Below, piece after piece: positions 17,446 to 27,620 of a stretch of 64,000 nucleotides of DNA (its first letter is position 1; every line of letters begins with the position of its first letter). A model generated the notes under the pieces. It was not told the origin of the DNA. It ran no database searches and was given only the letters and a program-made list of their open reading frames with translations. Location of the stretch: assembly GCF_001730315.1 (NCBI RefSeq), contig NZ_MIKC01000002.1, forward strand, positions 1 to 64,000, given 5' to 3'. The position numbers were made by a program, and so were the translations under genes. The DNA comes from Enterococcus ureilyticus (lineage in GTDB: Bacteria; Bacillota; Bacilli; Lactobacillales; Enterococcaceae).

Positions 17446-17488
17446 GAAAAAACACCACGATTTTATGGATTCGTAGGTGTTTTTATTT
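17446..17488 (+). terminator. Terminator of the WxL operon
   Basis: Arms 17446-17460 and 17471-17484 (AAACACC-ACGA with TCGTAGGTGTTT, one bulge) followed by TTATTTTA. Confidence 0.75.
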
Positions 17489-17574
17489 TATAAATCAATT
17501 GCTTATCTATCCAATAATAAAACAAAAATGTTTTGCTTAGAAAGTATAAAAAGTAAGTTTTTTCCTTGGAAATC

Positions 17575-17583
17575 TGTTATACT
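17575..17583 (+). promoter_or_regulatory. Extended -10 promoter of metK
   Basis: TGTTATACT is a TGn-extended -10 element 8 bp before the riboswitch. The matching -35 (AAGTTT at 17555) is weak. Confidence 0.55.
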
Positions 17584-17590
17584 AGTAAGC

Positions 17591-17716
17591 GTTACAAGTT
17601 CCCGAAAGGATTTGTTGTAAAATAGTAGGCTTTTCGATGAACTATTCATTTTGGATATGACCGAGTGGTGCTACATTTTGACAAAGATGCCTTGTAACCG
17701 AATATAAATAGGGGGA
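17591..17716 (+). promoter_or_regulatory. SMK-box (SAM-III) riboswitch
   Basis: GTTACAAG (17591-17598) pairs with CTTGTAAC (17691-17698), and TTCCCGAAAGGAT (17599-17611) follows the left arm as in the enterococcal SMK box. The Shine-Dalgarno AGGGGG (17710-17715) can be sequestered by the CCC of the left half. Binding of S-adenosylmethionine masks that site and shuts off translation of metK. The variable arm between the conserved halves is about 80 nt here. Confidence 0.92.
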
Positions 17717-17723
17717 ATACATT

Positions 17724-18911
17724 ATGACAGAGAGACATTTATTTACATCAGAATCTGTTTCTGAAGGACATCCGGACAAAGTTGCCGATCAAGTGAGTGA
17801 CGCAATTCTGGATGCGATTTTAGAACAGGATCCGTTGGCCCGTGTGGCCTGTGAAACAAGTGTAACAACAGGTTTGGTTTTAGTTTTTGGAGAGATTTCT
17901 ACTACAGCTTATGTCGATATCCAAAAAGTTGTGCGACAAACATTGAAAGATATTGGCTATACACGAGCTAAATATGGGTTTGATGGGGATACAGTCGCAG
18001 TTCTTGTTGCAATCGATGAGCAATCACCAGATATTGCACAAGGTGTGGATGATGCACTAGAAACACGTGGTGAAAAAGACACTAAAGATGACATTGGTGC
18101 TGGAGACCAAGGCTTGATGTTTGGGTTTGCAGTTGATGAAACACCAGAACTAATGCCGTTACCGATTTCTTTAAGTCATAAACTTGTTCGCCGTTTGACA
18201 CAACTTCGTAAAGAGGAAAAACTTCCTTATCTACGTCCGGATGCAAAATCACAAGTGACTGTAGAATATGATGAAAATGGCAAACCGCAACGTGTCGACA
18301 CAGTCGTGATCAGCACACAACATGATGAAGAAGCAACGCTGGAACAAATTCAAAAAGACGTGAAAGCCCTCGTCATTGATGAAGTGATCCCAGCCGAATT
18401 ACTAGATGAAGAAACAAAATATTTTATAAATCCAACAGGCCGTTTTGTCATTGGCGGACCGCAAGGAGATGCCGGTTTAACTGGGCGTAAAATCATCGTA
18501 GATACTTATGGTGGCTATGCCCGTCATGGTGGCGGTGCCTTTTCTGGAAAAGATGCGACAAAAGTCGATCGCTCTGCAAGTTATGCGGCACGATACATTG
18601 CAAAAAACATCGTTGCAGCGGGCTTAGCTGAAAAAGTCGAAGTCCAATTAGCTTATGCAATTGGCGTAGCACAACCTGTCTCAATTTCCATCAATACTTT
18701 TGGAACAAGTGAAGTATCTGAAAGTAAATTGATTGCAGCGGTTAGAGAAAACTTTGACCTGCGTCCAGCAGGAATTATAGAAATGCTTGACTTATGTCGT
18801 CCAATTTACAAACAGACGGCAGCATATGGTCATTTTGGTCGTACAGACATTGAACTACCTTGGGAGCAGACAGATAAAGTCGAAGCAATCAAGAAAAGCT
18901 TGATGGAGTAA
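17724..18911 (+). CDS. metK: S-adenosylmethionine synthetase
   Basis: 395 aa, full family length. The enzyme makes S-adenosylmethionine from methionine and ATP. Signature motifs are [19 protein letters not shown] near the start, [12 protein letters not shown] (ATP-binding hexapeptide region), and [20 protein letters not shown] (phosphate loop). The ATG follows AGGGGG by 8 nt, which is the site controlled by the SMK-box riboswitch. It is a single-gene unit closed by a GC-rich hairpin. Confidence 0.98.
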   Translation: MTERHLFTSESVSEGHPDKVADQVSDAILDAILEQDPLARVACETSVTTGLVLVFGEISTTAYVDIQKVVRQTLKDIGYTRAKYGFDGDTVAVLVAIDEQSPDIAQGVDDALETRGEKDTKDDIGAGDQGLMFGFAVDETPELMPLPISLSHKLVRRLTQLRKEEKLPYLRPDAKSQVTVEYDENGKPQRVDTVVISTQHDEEATLEQIQKDVKALVIDEVIPAELLDEETKYFINPTGRFVIGGPQGDAGLTGRKIIVDTYGGYARHGGGAFSGKDATKVDRSASYAARYIAKNIVAAGLAEKVEVQLAYAIGVAQPVSISINTFGTSEVSESKLIAAVRENFDLRPAGIIEMLDLCRPIYKQTAAYGHFGRTDIELPWEQTDKVEAIKKSLME

Positions 18912-18913
18912 AC

Positions 18914-18953
18914 GAGGCGGCGCTACTAATGAAATATTAGTGGCGCCGTTTTG
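18914..18953 (+). terminator. metK terminator
   Basis: GCGGCGCTACTAAT pairs with ATTAGTGGCGCCG around GAAAT, followed by TTTT. The stem has one G-T pair. Confidence 0.85.
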
Positions 18954-18977
18954 CTGCGAATCACTGCGACTGCTGCG
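18950..18977 (+). repeat. Dispersed intergenic repeat, family A, 5' part
   Basis: TTTTGCTGCGAATCACTGCG, directly after the metK terminator, matches the sequence that follows the leuS T-box terminator (34817-34850). It continues into the tandem units, and its 3' end (GGCGACCAAAG) resumes at 19530. Confidence 0.65.
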
Positions 18978-19536
18978 CAGAGCAGATGATGAGCAGTACT
19001 TGGCGAACGAAGAGAGCGAAGTAACCTATAAAAAAGAAACGCCAAGCATCATCAAGCCAAAGTAGACCGCCAAAAACATCAAGTACACTGTAGAGTACTA
19101 TCCAAACAGCAGAGCAGATGATGAGCAGTACTTGGCGAACGAAGAGAGCGAAGTAACCTATAAAAAAGAAACGCCAAGCATCATCAAGCCAAAGTAGACC
19201 GCCAAAAACATCAAGTACACTGTAGAGTACTATCCAAACAGCAGAGCAGATGATGAGCAGTACTTGGCGAACGAAGAGAGCGAAGTAACCTATAAAAAAG
19301 AAACGCCAAGCATCATCAAGCCAAAGTAGACCGCCAAAAACATCAAGTACACTGTAGAGTACTATCCAAACAGCAGAGCAGATGATGAGCAGTACTTGGC
19401 GAACGAAGAGAGCGAAGTAACCTATAAAAAAGAAACGCCAAGCATCATCAAGCCAAAGTAGACCGCCAAAAACATCAAGTACACTGTAGAGTACTATCCA
19501 AGCAGCAGAGCAGATGATGAGCAGTACTTGGCGACC
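18978..19536 (+). repeat. 132-bp tandem repeat, four full units and a partial fifth
   Basis: Unit starts at 18978, 19110, 19242, 19374 and 19506, exactly 132 bp apart. The full units are essentially identical; the clearest difference is a single A to G near 19501. The unit length is 44 codons, and in one frame each unit has a single stop (TAG at 19063, 19195, 19327, 19459), with sense text such as RADDEQYLANEESEVTYKK between. There is no start codon or ribosome site. Each unit also has a CTTGGCG/CGCCAAG stem flanked by GATGATG/CATCATC. The stretch 19537-19740 beyond it contains no gene. Confidence 0.9.
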
Positions 19537-19740
19537 AAAGTAATCTAACTAGTGAATCACCAAACGTTGCAATCATGAAAAACAAAGAGCAGCCATTTAC
19601 AAAATTTATCATGAAATAAATTACAATAAACTTAAAATTTCTACTATTCAATGTAAAGTCTCACAACACTACCAACAAAACTCTGTAAATGAATTTATGC
19701 GTAACTTTACTTAACTAAACTATCAAAAGGACGGAGATAC

Positions 19741-21201
19741 ATGGAAAGAAAAACAAACGTCAAACTTGTAACAATCAGTGTTTTCGTTGCAACGTTTATG
19801 ACAGCAATCGAAGGAACAATCGTTTCAACAGCCATGCCCACGATTGTAGGATCACTACATGGAATGGAAATCATGAACTGGGTATTTTCTATTTATCTAT
19901 TAACAAATGCCATGCTAACACCGATTTACGGAAAATTAGCCGATAAAATCGGACGTAAACCAATTTTTATGATTGGAATTATTATTTTTATTATTGGTTC
20001 TTCTCTGTGTGGATTGGCTCAAAATATGATCACATTGATTATTGCTCGGGCGATTCAAGGGATTGGTGCAGGAGCCATCATGCCCGTTGCGTTAACGATT
20101 TTAGCAGATATTTATTCAATTGATAAACGTGCAAAAATGTTAGGATTGAACAGTGCTGCTTGGGGGATTGCTAGTATTTTTGGCCCACTTGCGGGTGGCT
20201 TTATTGTAGATACAGTTGGCTGGCATTGGATATTCTTCATCAATGTACCGATTGGGCTTGTCTTGATGGGGTTGATTGCTTACTTTTTAGTGGAGCCGAA
20301 AAGAGAACAAACTAAGGTGCCAATGGATATTTTAGGCAGTATTCAGCTGATGCTGGTCTTATTAACACTATTATTAGGATTCCAATTAATTGGTGATGGC
20401 GGCTTTAGCTTAAAAGTATTCTTGTGCTTAGGGGCATCTGTTTTATTTTTTATTGGCTTTATTTTTGTGGAAAAAAGAGCAAAAGATCCAGTAATTGATT
20501 TAATGCTGTTTAAAAATTCTACTTTTGTGATTGTCAATATCGTAGCTGCTTTGATCAGTGGCTTTTTGATGGGCGTAGAAGTTTATATTCCAATGTGGAT
20601 GCAAGGGGTCCTAGGAAAAAGCGCCGGAATCGGTGGACTTGTCTTAGCGCCGATGTCTATTTTATGGATGGTTGGTTCTTTTATCGCAAGTAACTTGATG
20701 GAGAAACATTCGACTAAAAAAGTGTTGACGATCGGCTTGAGTATTACTTTGTTGGGTGGTATTTTCTTAGTCTTAGTTCCAGCCTCAATTTCCTTTGTTT
20801 GGTTCTTTGCCATTTCCTCTGTTTTAGGTGTCGGCTTTGGGATCACGATCACAACTACTACGGTTACGGCACAAAGTAGTGTAGATCCATCGGAAATGGG
20901 TGTAGCAACATCGTTCAACACATTAGCCAGAACGATTGGACAGACGTTGATGGTTTCTATATTTGGTGTGATCATCAATGCTGTCACAACGTCAGAATTA
21001 GCGAAAAGTTCACTACAGGTTGATCCTGATGTGATGAATCAGCTAGTTAATCCACATACAGCAAATACGATTCCACAAGATCTATTAACGCCGTTACGCG
21101 GGATGCTGTATTCAGGACTGCATAATGTTTATTTAGTCGGAATCGGTCTGATTCTTGCGGCGATTATCTTAAATGGTGTTGTGAAAAAGAAAGTTTCTTA
21201 A
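19741..21201 (+). CDS. MFS multidrug exporter, DHA2 (EmrB/QacA) family
   Basis: 486 aa with about 14 membrane helices. DHA2-type motifs are visible: motif D1 region MTAIEGTIVSTAMPTIVGSL near helix 1, motif A GKLADKIGRKPIF in loop 2-3, RAIQGIGAGAIMPVA (motif B, with its Arg), and a motif-C-like SAAWGIASIFGPLAGGFI. These proton-driven antiporters export drugs or small toxic compounds. AAAGGACGGAG precedes the ATG. No regulator gene is adjacent. Substrate is not predictable. Confidence 0.92.
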   Translation: MERKTNVKLVTISVFVATFMTAIEGTIVSTAMPTIVGSLHGMEIMNWVFSIYLLTNAMLTPIYGKLADKIGRKPIFMIGIIIFIIGSSLCGLAQNMITLIIARAIQGIGAGAIMPVALTILADIYSIDKRAKMLGLNSAAWGIASIFGPLAGGFIVDTVGWHWIFFINVPIGLVLMGLIAYFLVEPKREQTKVPMDILGSIQLMLVLLTLLLGFQLIGDGGFSLKVFLCLGASVLFFIGFIFVEKRAKDPVIDLMLFKNSTFVIVNIVAALISGFLMGVEVYIPMWMQGVLGKSAGIGGLVLAPMSILWMVGSFIASNLMEKHSTKKVLTIGLSITLLGGIFLVLVPASISFVWFFAISSVLGVGFGITITTTTVTAQSSVDPSEMGVATSFNTLARTIGQTLMVSIFGVIINAVTTSELAKSSLQVDPDVMNQLVNPHTANTIPQDLLTPLRGMLYSGLHNVYLVGIGLILAAIILNGVVKKKVS

Positions 21202-21260
21202 TGCCTTAGATGTCTATTTTTAGGCAAGGGTTTTTGGCAGAAAAACGATTTTCAAATTTG

Positions 21261-21305
21261 GAGTGTGAAATAAAGCGATGCTCGTTTTATTTCACACTCT
21301 TTTTC
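21261..21305 (+). terminator. MFS exporter terminator
   Basis: Arms 21261-21274 and 21286-21299 (GAGTGTGAAATAAA and complement) followed by TTTTTC. Confidence 0.85.
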
Positions 21306-21351
21306 TAAGAGTAATAGTTTGCTATACTGAAGAAAAAGGAGTGCGACGGAA

Positions 21352-21984
21352 ATGGGAATTATTAATTATGGCACGTTTATTGTTTCTGCGATTGTCTTAA
21401 ATTTGATCCCTGGATCAGATACGATTTTCATATTGAGCAAATCAACATTAGGGAGTAAAAGACAAGGCGTTATTTCCGTTTTGGGGATTTCATCAGGTAT
21501 TTTAGCGCATACTTTTTTAGCTGCCTTAGGCTTGTCAGCCATTTTAGCTACATCAACCTTGGTTTTTAATAGCATTAAATTGTTAGGGGCGACGTATTTG
21601 ATTTATTTAGGGATTACGACTTTTCTAAGAAAAGAGGCGTTAACAACTGAAAGAGCTGAATTGACCGTTAATGATTGGCAAATATATAAGCAAGGCTTAC
21701 TTACGAATCTTTTAAATCCGAAAGTCGCCTTATTTTTCTTATCATTGCTTCCACAATATGTTGATACACAGTCTCAAGCTGGTTCATTGCCATTTTTTAT
21801 ATTAGGAATTACCTTTGTTTGTACGAGCACAATTTGGAGTTTAGGGATTGCCTATGGTTCTTCTTTTTTTGTCGGTCTATTTAAGAAGAATGAGCGGACT
21901 AAAAAAATGACCAATAAAATTGCAGGCTGTATTTATATTGGACTGGGGTTAAATTTACTTAGAGCAACAGCTAAAACTAGCTAG
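21352..21984 (+). CDS. LysE/RhtB family amino-acid exporter
   Basis: 210 aa, about six membrane helices. IVLNLIPGSDTIFILSKSTLGSKRQGVISVLGISSG is the family signature (LxPGPxxxxV-type, with the Gly-rich second helix), and GLLTNLLNPKVALFFLSLLPQYV is the conserved middle block. The family exports amino acids such as lysine, threonine or homoserine lactone. The ATG follows AAAGGAGTGCGACGGAA. Single-gene unit; substrate unknown. Confidence 0.9.
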   Translation: MGIINYGTFIVSAIVLNLIPGSDTIFILSKSTLGSKRQGVISVLGISSGILAHTFLAALGLSAILATSTLVFNSIKLLGATYLIYLGITTFLRKEALTTERAELTVNDWQIYKQGLLTNLLNPKVALFFLSLLPQYVDTQSQAGSLPFFILGITFVCTSTIWSLGIAYGSSFFVGLFKKNERTKKMTNKIAGCIYIGLGLNLLRATAKTS

Positions 21985-22133
21985 AAGAATAAAACGTGTA
22001 GTTTTCTTTATAAAAACGACGTAAATAATGCATTTTTTTGACATGAAAAGTTCATATTCATTTTGTATTATAGAAACATACCAAGAGAAAACAACTTAGG
22101 CAAAAACATTTTTCATTTTCAACTCCTCCTCCG

Positions 22134-22164
22134 CTCGTTCTTTTATGAAGAACGAGTTTTTTAT
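22134..22164 (+). terminator. Intrinsic terminator upstream of the esterase gene
   Basis: CTCGTTCTT (22134-22142) pairs with AAGAACGAG (22148-22156), followed by TTTTTTATTT. It lies 150 bp past the LysE gene and probably ends that transcript. Confidence 0.75.
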
Positions 22165-22235
22165 TTGTACATTTAGTCAAAAAACAATGAATTTAATGCT
22201 ACAATAATAAAAAATAGAAAAAGAGGGATGCTTAG

Positions 22236-23024
22236 ATGGCTTTTTTGCAAGCAAATATTTATTCAAATGTTTTAGAAATGGAAGTGTCACTGAATGTAAT
22301 TTTACCGCAAAAAACAGAAAAAAAGATTGGTACAACAACCAAAGGAAATCTTACTGACGTCCCAGTAATGTATCTACTTCATGGCATGGGCGGCAACCAT
22401 AGCGTTTGGGAACGCCGTACATCAATAGAACGATATGTAACAAACTTAGGGCTGGCTGTGATTATGCCGTCTACAGATCTAGGGTGGTATACAGATACCC
22501 GTTATGGAATGAACTACTGGACATTTATTTCTGAAGAATTACCTACTATTTGCCATGAATTATTCCCACAATTAACAACTAAAAGAGAGAAAACATTCGC
22601 TGTGGGACTCTCAATGGGTGGTTATGGTGCCTTGAAACTTGGGCTGGCTAAACCAGAGAAATTTGGAGCCGTAGCTTCTTTATCTGGTTCTGTGAATTTG
22701 GCCGAAAGAGTGGATGATCTTTTGGCGATTAGGGGAAAAAATTTTTGGGAAGGTATTTTTGGTCCGCTTGAGCATATTCAAGGCTCAAACAACGATCCGA
22801 TGTATTTACTAGAGCAGTTAGTAGCAGAAGGTAAAAAAGCTCCAGCTATTTTTCTGTGCTGTGGAGAAGAGGATTTTCTCTTACAGGGAAATAAAACTAT
22901 GGCAAAAGCATTGTCTGCTCAGAAGATTGATCATACATTTGAAACAGGTCCAGGTAGTCATAGCTGGGACTTTTGGGATATGTGGATTCAACGAGTTTTA
23001 GAATGGTTACCGCTAGAAAAATAA
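22236..23024 (+). CDS. Alpha/beta hydrolase esterase (tributyrin esterase EstA / esterase D family)
   Basis: 262 aa, cytoplasmic. VMYLLHGMGGNHSVWERRTSIERY holds the oxyanion-hole HGMGG, AVGLSMGGYGALKL carries the nucleophile Ser (GxSxGG), LCCGEEDFLLQGN the Asp region, and GSHSWDFWDMWI the catalytic His. This pattern and length match lactic-acid-bacterial EstA-type esterases, which hydrolyse short-chain acyl esters. The ATG follows AAGAGGGATGCTTAG. Confidence 0.9.
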   Translation: MAFLQANIYSNVLEMEVSLNVILPQKTEKKIGTTTKGNLTDVPVMYLLHGMGGNHSVWERRTSIERYVTNLGLAVIMPSTDLGWYTDTRYGMNYWTFISEELPTICHELFPQLTTKREKTFAVGLSMGGYGALKLGLAKPEKFGAVASLSGSVNLAERVDDLLAIRGKNFWEGIFGPLEHIQGSNNDPMYLLEQLVAEGKKAPAIFLCCGEEDFLLQGNKTMAKALSAQKIDHTFETGPGSHSWDFWDMWIQRVLEWLPLEK

Positions 23025-23027
23025 GTC

Positions 23028-23065
23028 GAAAAAGCTTGAACAGGTATAGTTGTTCAAGCTTTTTC
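23028..23065. terminator. Convergent bidirectional terminator
   Basis: Perfect 15-bp arms 23028-23042 and 23051-23065 with A/T-rich ends on both strands, between the esterase gene and the TetR gene. Confidence 0.88.
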
Positions 23066-23077
23066 TCTATCAATTTT

Positions 23078-23725
23078 TTAAATAAGAGAATCTAGCCCAT
23101 TTAAAAAGACACGCAATGTTTTCATGAAAAAATCTTTTTGCTTTTCTTTTTGCCGATACTGAATACTCTTGCTGATATTGTCCAATTCATGCTCTTGAAC
23201 GGATTGTTTCATTAGAATGATTTGTGTTTTCAAATAGTCATCCCCAGCCATCACTTTATTATAGAGCTTTTTTTCTTCATTAGAGTCCATCAACATACCA
23301 AACAATAAATGCTGTAAAGAGGTGATGGTCATATAACTTAGCTCAATGGAAAAACCTGCTTCATTGAGGATGCCAAGAATTGCATCAAGATTTTTCAAAC
23401 GAGAGGAGTAGGAAGGGATCGTTTGAATTTCGATTTCAATAGCGCAAGGATATTGCTGATAGAGCTCATAATAATTTTCCATATAAGCATAAATCGTTTC
23501 TTTCCAATTGTCTTTAGGTGTAGGTGAAATAAAATGATTCTCTATTTCTTCTGCCATACGTTGAAGTAAAGCTTGTTTATTTTCTATATGCCAGTAAATA
23601 GCAGGTGCCTGAACACCGAGTTTTTTCGCCACTTTGCGCATAGATAATTTTTCAAGTTCAGGCGTTTCTTTTAATAGTTCAAATGCGGCTTGAACGATCG
23701 TTTCTTTTGATAATTTTGGTTCCAA
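23078..23725 (-). CDS. TetR family regulator, TetR-C type
   Basis: 215 aa. The DNA-binding domain is ETIVQAAFELLKETPELEKLSMRKVAKKLGVQAPAIYWHIENKQALLQRMAEEI, and the AIYWHIENKQALL recognition-helix text is close to that of tetracycline-type TetR proteins. The rest is a helical ligand-binding domain. It is divergent from a two-gene ABC exporter with a 218-bp shared region, so it is probably that exporter's repressor. An imperfect operator candidate with arms GAACTG/CAGTTC lies at 23759-23779. Confidence 0.88.
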   Translation of the reverse strand: MEPKLSKETIVQAAFELLKETPELEKLSMRKVAKKLGVQAPAIYWHIENKQALLQRMAEEIENHFISPTPKDNWKETIYAYMENYYELYQQYPCAIEIEIQTIPSYSSRLKNLDAILGILNEAGFSIELSYMTITSLQHLLFGMLMDSNEEKKLYNKVMAGDDYLKTQIILMKQSVQEHELDNISKSIQYRQKEKQKDFFMKTLRVFLNGLDSLI

Positions 23726-23758
23726 ATTTTCTCATCCTTTTATTTCAAAAATAGAAGC

Positions 23759-23779
23759 GAACTGCTTGAATTTCAGTTC
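23759..23779. promoter_or_regulatory. Candidate TetR operator
   Basis: Inverted repeat GAACTG-N9-CAGTTC, 34 bp upstream of the TetR start codon, between the divergent genes. The arms are only 6 bp, so support is modest. Confidence 0.35.
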
Positions 23780-23943
23780 TAAAAATGGTAAATTGTTATG
23801 CAGCCTTATTTTACAGCGTTAAGTTTGTGAATTTTATTGAAGGCAATCGTGTCTTGCTTCTATCACATCATAACATTAATTGATCGTTGAAAGTTGCACA
23901 ATGAATCAAATTAGGCTAGTTTTACAAAGGAAGTTGGGATTAT

Positions 23944-25665
23944 ATGAGTATTATTATGAAGCATGTCAAAAAGTACAAGCTGGAAGTCACCATAGCATTG
24001 TTTACGGTTGTTATCATGGTCATGTCGGCATTATGGCAGCCTAAATTATTACAAAAAGTATTAGAAGCAATTATTAAAGATGATAAGAGTCAAATGAAAG
24101 AACTAGGCTTGTATTTGATTGGGATTGCCGGACTTGGATTGATTGCAGGGGTTTTTAATACAATTTATTCTGCCAAAGTAGCACAAGGTGTGAGTGCAGA
24201 CATTCGTGAGGCAACCTTTCGTAAGATCCAAACCTTTTCATTTGGAAATATTGAAGAATTTTCAGCAGGGAATTTGGTTGTCCGTTTGACCAATGATGTA
24301 ACTCAAATTCAAAATGTTATCATGATCGCACTACAGTCGCTATTTAGGATTCCGATTCTTTTTATCGGTAGTTTCATTTTAGCGATGATGACCTTACCTC
24401 AATTATGGTGGGTGATCGTATTATTAGTGGTTGCAGTGTTTATTATTACAGTTTTATCCTTTTCACAGATGGGCAAACACTTTATGATCATCCAAACCTT
24501 GATTGATAAAGTGAATGGCTTAGCCAAAGAAAACCTTCTAGGAATTCGTGTAGTAAAATCATTCGTGCAGGAAAAAAATGAGTTGAACCGTTTCAGCAAG
24601 GTCAGTGATGAACTGACAAAACATAACCTAATTGTAGGGACTTTGTTTTCAGTGATGATTCCATCGTTTATGCTAGCTGCAAATTTAGCAGTCGTAGGCT
24701 CAATTTTTCTTGTGGGAAACTTAGTGAAAGATGATCCAACTTTAGTCGGTAGTATCGCATCATTTATGAGTTATTTGATGCAAATTATGATGGCGATCAT
24801 TATCGGCGGAATGATGATGATGATGACTTCACGTGCGGCAGTTTCGATCAAGCGTATCAAAGAAGTCATGGACACTGTTCCAGCACTTAGCTACAAAGAG
24901 GTTCCTGAACAAGACTTGGATGGTAGTGTGGTGTTTGATCACGTTAGTTTCCGTTATCCAGGAGATGATACCGATACACTGAAAGACCTCTCGTTTTCAA
25001 TCAAGCCTGGTGAAATGATCGGGATCGTAGGGGCAACTGGGGCAGGTAAATCAACCTTGGCACAATTGATTCCTCGATTATTTGATCCATCACAAGGAAC
25101 TGTGAAGGTCGGCGGTGTTGATTTAAAAGAGGTCAATGAGCATAGTTTACGTAAGACGGTTTCATTTGTTCTACAAAAAGCGATTCTTTTTTCCGGAACG
25201 ATTTCGCAAAATTTGCGTCAAGGGAAAAAAGATGCTAGTGAATCGGATATGAGTCGGGCAACTGAAATTGCGCAGGCCAAAGAATTTATCGAAAAATTAG
25301 CCTTACAATATGAAGCGCCAGTAGCGGAGCGAAGCAACAACTTTTCTGGAGGACAAAAACAACGTTTATCTATTTCTAGAGGCGTGATCGGTGATCCTAA
25401 AATCTTGATTTTAGATGATAGTACAAGTGCGTTAGATGCTCGTTCAGAGCGTTTAGTTAGAGAAGCGTTGGATAAAGATTTGAAAGATACAACAACAATC
25501 GTGATTGCTCAGAAGATTTCTTCAGTCGTTCACGCAGACCGTATTTTAGTTTTGGATAAGGGACAATTAGTAGGCGCGGGGACGCATGACGAATTAGCAA
25601 AAACGAACCCGACCTACCAAGAAATCTACGAAACTCAAAAGGGAAAGGATGAAGATAATGACTGA
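23944..25665 (+). CDS. ABC exporter half-transporter, degenerate-site subunit
   Basis: 573 aa: six-helix exporter domain (about 1-320) then nucleotide-binding domain. Walker A is GATGAGKST and the signature [11 protein letters not shown], but after Walker B the catalytic Glu is Asp ([11 protein letters not shown]), and the H-loop His is Gln (IVIAQKISS, about residue 522). This is the classic non-catalytic composite site of heterodimeric type IV exporters such as EfrCD, EfrAB, LmrCD and BmrCD. The next gene encodes its partner with an 8-bp overlap. Likely a drug or lipid exporter under TetR control. Confidence 0.92.
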   Translation: MSIIMKHVKKYKLEVTIALFTVVIMVMSALWQPKLLQKVLEAIIKDDKSQMKELGLYLIGIAGLGLIAGVFNTIYSAKVAQGVSADIREATFRKIQTFSFGNIEEFSAGNLVVRLTNDVTQIQNVIMIALQSLFRIPILFIGSFILAMMTLPQLWWVIVLLVVAVFIITVLSFSQMGKHFMIIQTLIDKVNGLAKENLLGIRVVKSFVQEKNELNRFSKVSDELTKHNLIVGTLFSVMIPSFMLAANLAVVGSIFLVGNLVKDDPTLVGSIASFMSYLMQIMMAIIIGGMMMMMTSRAAVSIKRIKEVMDTVPALSYKEVPEQDLDGSVVFDHVSFRYPGDDTDTLKDLSFSIKPGEMIGIVGATGAGKSTLAQLIPRLFDPSQGTVKVGGVDLKEVNEHSLRKTVSFVLQKAILFSGTISQNLRQGKKDASESDMSRATEIAQAKEFIEKLALQYEAPVAERSNNFSGGQKQRLSISRGVIGDPKILILDDSTSALDARSERLVREALDKDLKDTTTIVIAQKISSVVHADRILVLDKGQLVGAGTHDELAKTNPTYQEIYETQKGKDEDND

Positions 25666-27427
25666 TTTAATAAGAGCGAGTAAATTCTTTTTTCATTATT
25701 TAAAACGCTATAAACTTTCCTTCTTCTTTATTTTTGTGACGATTATTATTGCAACTTATCTCCAAGTAAAAGCACCACAGTTTGTGGGAGAAGCCATCCA
25801 AGAGTTGGCTAATTATGTTAATGCATTGATGAAAGGAACGGATGATAAAAGTAAGTTTATTGATATTGTCTGGAAACTATTGATCTTTTACGTACTAACA
25901 AGTGCAGCGAACTTTATCTATAGTATTTTATTTACACAAGTTGTTGGGAAGTCGACGAATCGAATGCGTATTGGTTTATTCAATAAGCTAGAAAAATTGA
26001 CGATTCGTTTCTTTGATTCTCATCAAGATGGTGAGATTTTAAGTCGTTTTACAAGTGACTTGGATAATATTCAAAATAGCCTGAATCAAGCATTGCTTCA
26101 AGTGTTGACGAATGCTGCATTATTTGTGGGCATCTTGATCATGATGTTCCAACAAAATGTTCAATTAGCTTGGGCAACAATTGCTTCAACACCTGTTGCG
26201 TTAGTGATTGCAATCGTTGTTATTAGTAAAGCACGTAAATACGTCGACATCCAGCAAGATGAAGTTGGAAAGCTGAATGGCTATATGGATGAAAAAATCA
26301 GCGGTCAACGCATGATCATCACCAATGGCCTGCAAGAAGAAACAATTGACGGTTTTCTTGAACAGAATGAAACGGTGCGTAAAGCAACGTTCAAAGGACA
26401 AGTGTATTCAGGTCTGTTATTTCCAATGATGCAAGGAATGTCTCTTGTGAATACAGCAATCGTGATTTTCTTTGGCGGTTGGCTAGCATTGAATGGCGAT
26501 CTAGAGAAGAGTGTTGCGTTAGGCTTAGTTGTTACCTTTGTTCAGTATTCACAACAATATTACCAACCATTGATGCAAATTTCATCTGGTTACAGCATGA
26601 TCCAACTTGCGATCACTGGTGCTCGTCGTCTGAATGAAATGTTTGATGAACCAGACGAAATCAATCCAAATGATGGAAAAGAAATCGATGGAATCAAAGA
26701 GTCAGTGACACTGCAGCATGTTGACTTTGGCTATGATTCTGAAGTACCAATCTTAAAAGATGTTTCGATCGATGTAAAAAAAGGCGAAATGGTCGCTTTA
26801 GTTGGTCCGACAGGCTCAGGGAAAACGACAATTATGAATTTATTGAATCGTTTTTATGATGTAAATAATGGCTCTGTGACATTTGATGGAACAGATATCC
26901 GTGAAATTGAATTAAGCAGTCTACGTTCTCATGTGGGAATTGTGTTGCAGGATTCTGTGTTATTTTCTGGTACGATTCGAGCAAACATAGCGTTTGGTAA
27001 ACCAGAAGCGACAGAAAAAGAAATTATTGAAGCCGCAAAACAAGCCAATATTCACGAGTTTATCTTAGAACAAGAAAATGGGTATGATACAGAAATTACT
27101 GAAGAAAACAACATTTTCAGTACAGGGCAAAAACAATTAATCAGTATTGCCCGTACAATCATCACAAATCCATCATTGTTGATCCTAGATGAAGCAACAA
27201 GTAATGTAGATACTGTAACAGAAGCGAAAATTCAAAAAGCAATGGATGAAGCAATCAAAGGCAGAACAAGCTTTGTGATCGCTCACCGCTTAAAAACAAT
27301 TCTAAATGCAGACCGGATCGTAGTCTTAAGAAATGGTGAAGTAATCGAAGAAGGAAACCATCATGAACTCTTGAAACAAGATGGGTTTTATGCAGAACTT
27401 TATCATAATCAGTTTGTATTTGAATAA
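25658..27427 (+). CDS. ABC exporter half-transporter, catalytic subunit
   Basis: 589 aa from the ATG at 25658, which overlaps the partner's stop by 8 bases; AAAGGATGAAG lies upstream. Six membrane helices precede the nucleotide-binding domain: Walker [10 protein letters not shown], Walker [13 protein letters not shown] with intact Glu, H-loop VIAHRL. The signature is altered ([17 protein letters not shown] for SGG), so it completes the degenerate site of its partner while contributing the Walker A/B of the good site. Together they form a heterodimeric exporter resembling enterococcal EfrAB; the exact orthologue cannot be fixed here. Confidence 0.92.
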   Translation: MTDLIRASKFFFHYLKRYKLSFFFIFVTIIIATYLQVKAPQFVGEAIQELANYVNALMKGTDDKSKFIDIVWKLLIFYVLTSAANFIYSILFTQVVGKSTNRMRIGLFNKLEKLTIRFFDSHQDGEILSRFTSDLDNIQNSLNQALLQVLTNAALFVGILIMMFQQNVQLAWATIASTPVALVIAIVVISKARKYVDIQQDEVGKLNGYMDEKISGQRMIITNGLQEETIDGFLEQNETVRKATFKGQVYSGLLFPMMQGMSLVNTAIVIFFGGWLALNGDLEKSVALGLVVTFVQYSQQYYQPLMQISSGYSMIQLAITGARRLNEMFDEPDEINPNDGKEIDGIKESVTLQHVDFGYDSEVPILKDVSIDVKKGEMVALVGPTGSGKTTIMNLLNRFYDVNNGSVTFDGTDIREIELSSLRSHVGIVLQDSVLFSGTIRANIAFGKPEATEKEIIEAAKQANIHEFILEQENGYDTEITEENNIFSTGQKQLISIARTIITNPSLLILDEATSNVDTVTEAKIQKAMDEAIKGRTSFVIAHRLKTILNADRIVVLRNGEVIEEGNHHELLKQDGFYAELYHNQFVFE

Positions 27428-27434
27428 TAGTAGA

Positions 27435-27610
27435 GGTTGGGACAGGAGTGTTTAATCCCGAGAAATAAGAAGGAATTCACGAAAATTGCTCTTCAAATTT
27501 TTGTGAATTTCGGCTTATTTCCGAAGCCTTCAAATCTTAGTGCTTTAGCACTTAAAATTTGATGTGATCGAAGCGAAGCGTAGTGATTGCTTCTGCTCCC
27601 ACCGTTTATA
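27435..27610 (+). repeat. Intergenic repeat element, family B, with long imperfect hairpin
   Basis: GAGGTTGGGACAGGAGTG, then AATAAGAAGGAATTCACGAAAATT pairing back with its complement near 27510, then CTTAGTGCTTTAGCACTTA and TGATCGAAGCGAAGCG. Parts recur at 48945-49000 (CTTAGAGCTTTAGCTCTTAG, TGATGAGATCGAAACGAAG) and 56866-56910 (GAGAAATAAGAAGGAGTT). No protein is encoded. Confidence 0.6.
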
Positions 27611-27620
27611 CGGATTCTTT

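Noticed and set aside
18978-19536. Tandem repeat read as a protein-coding gene with amber codons
   Set aside because: No start codon, ribosome site or flanking domain; one stop in 44 codons is close to chance for such sequence. Kept as a DNA repeat.
18978-19536. CRISPR array
   Set aside because: Units are contiguous 132-bp copies without variable spacers, and there are no cas genes.
23944-27427. Naming the pair efrA/efrB
   Set aside because: Several enterococcal heterodimers share these motifs; without alignment the orthologue cannot be chosen.
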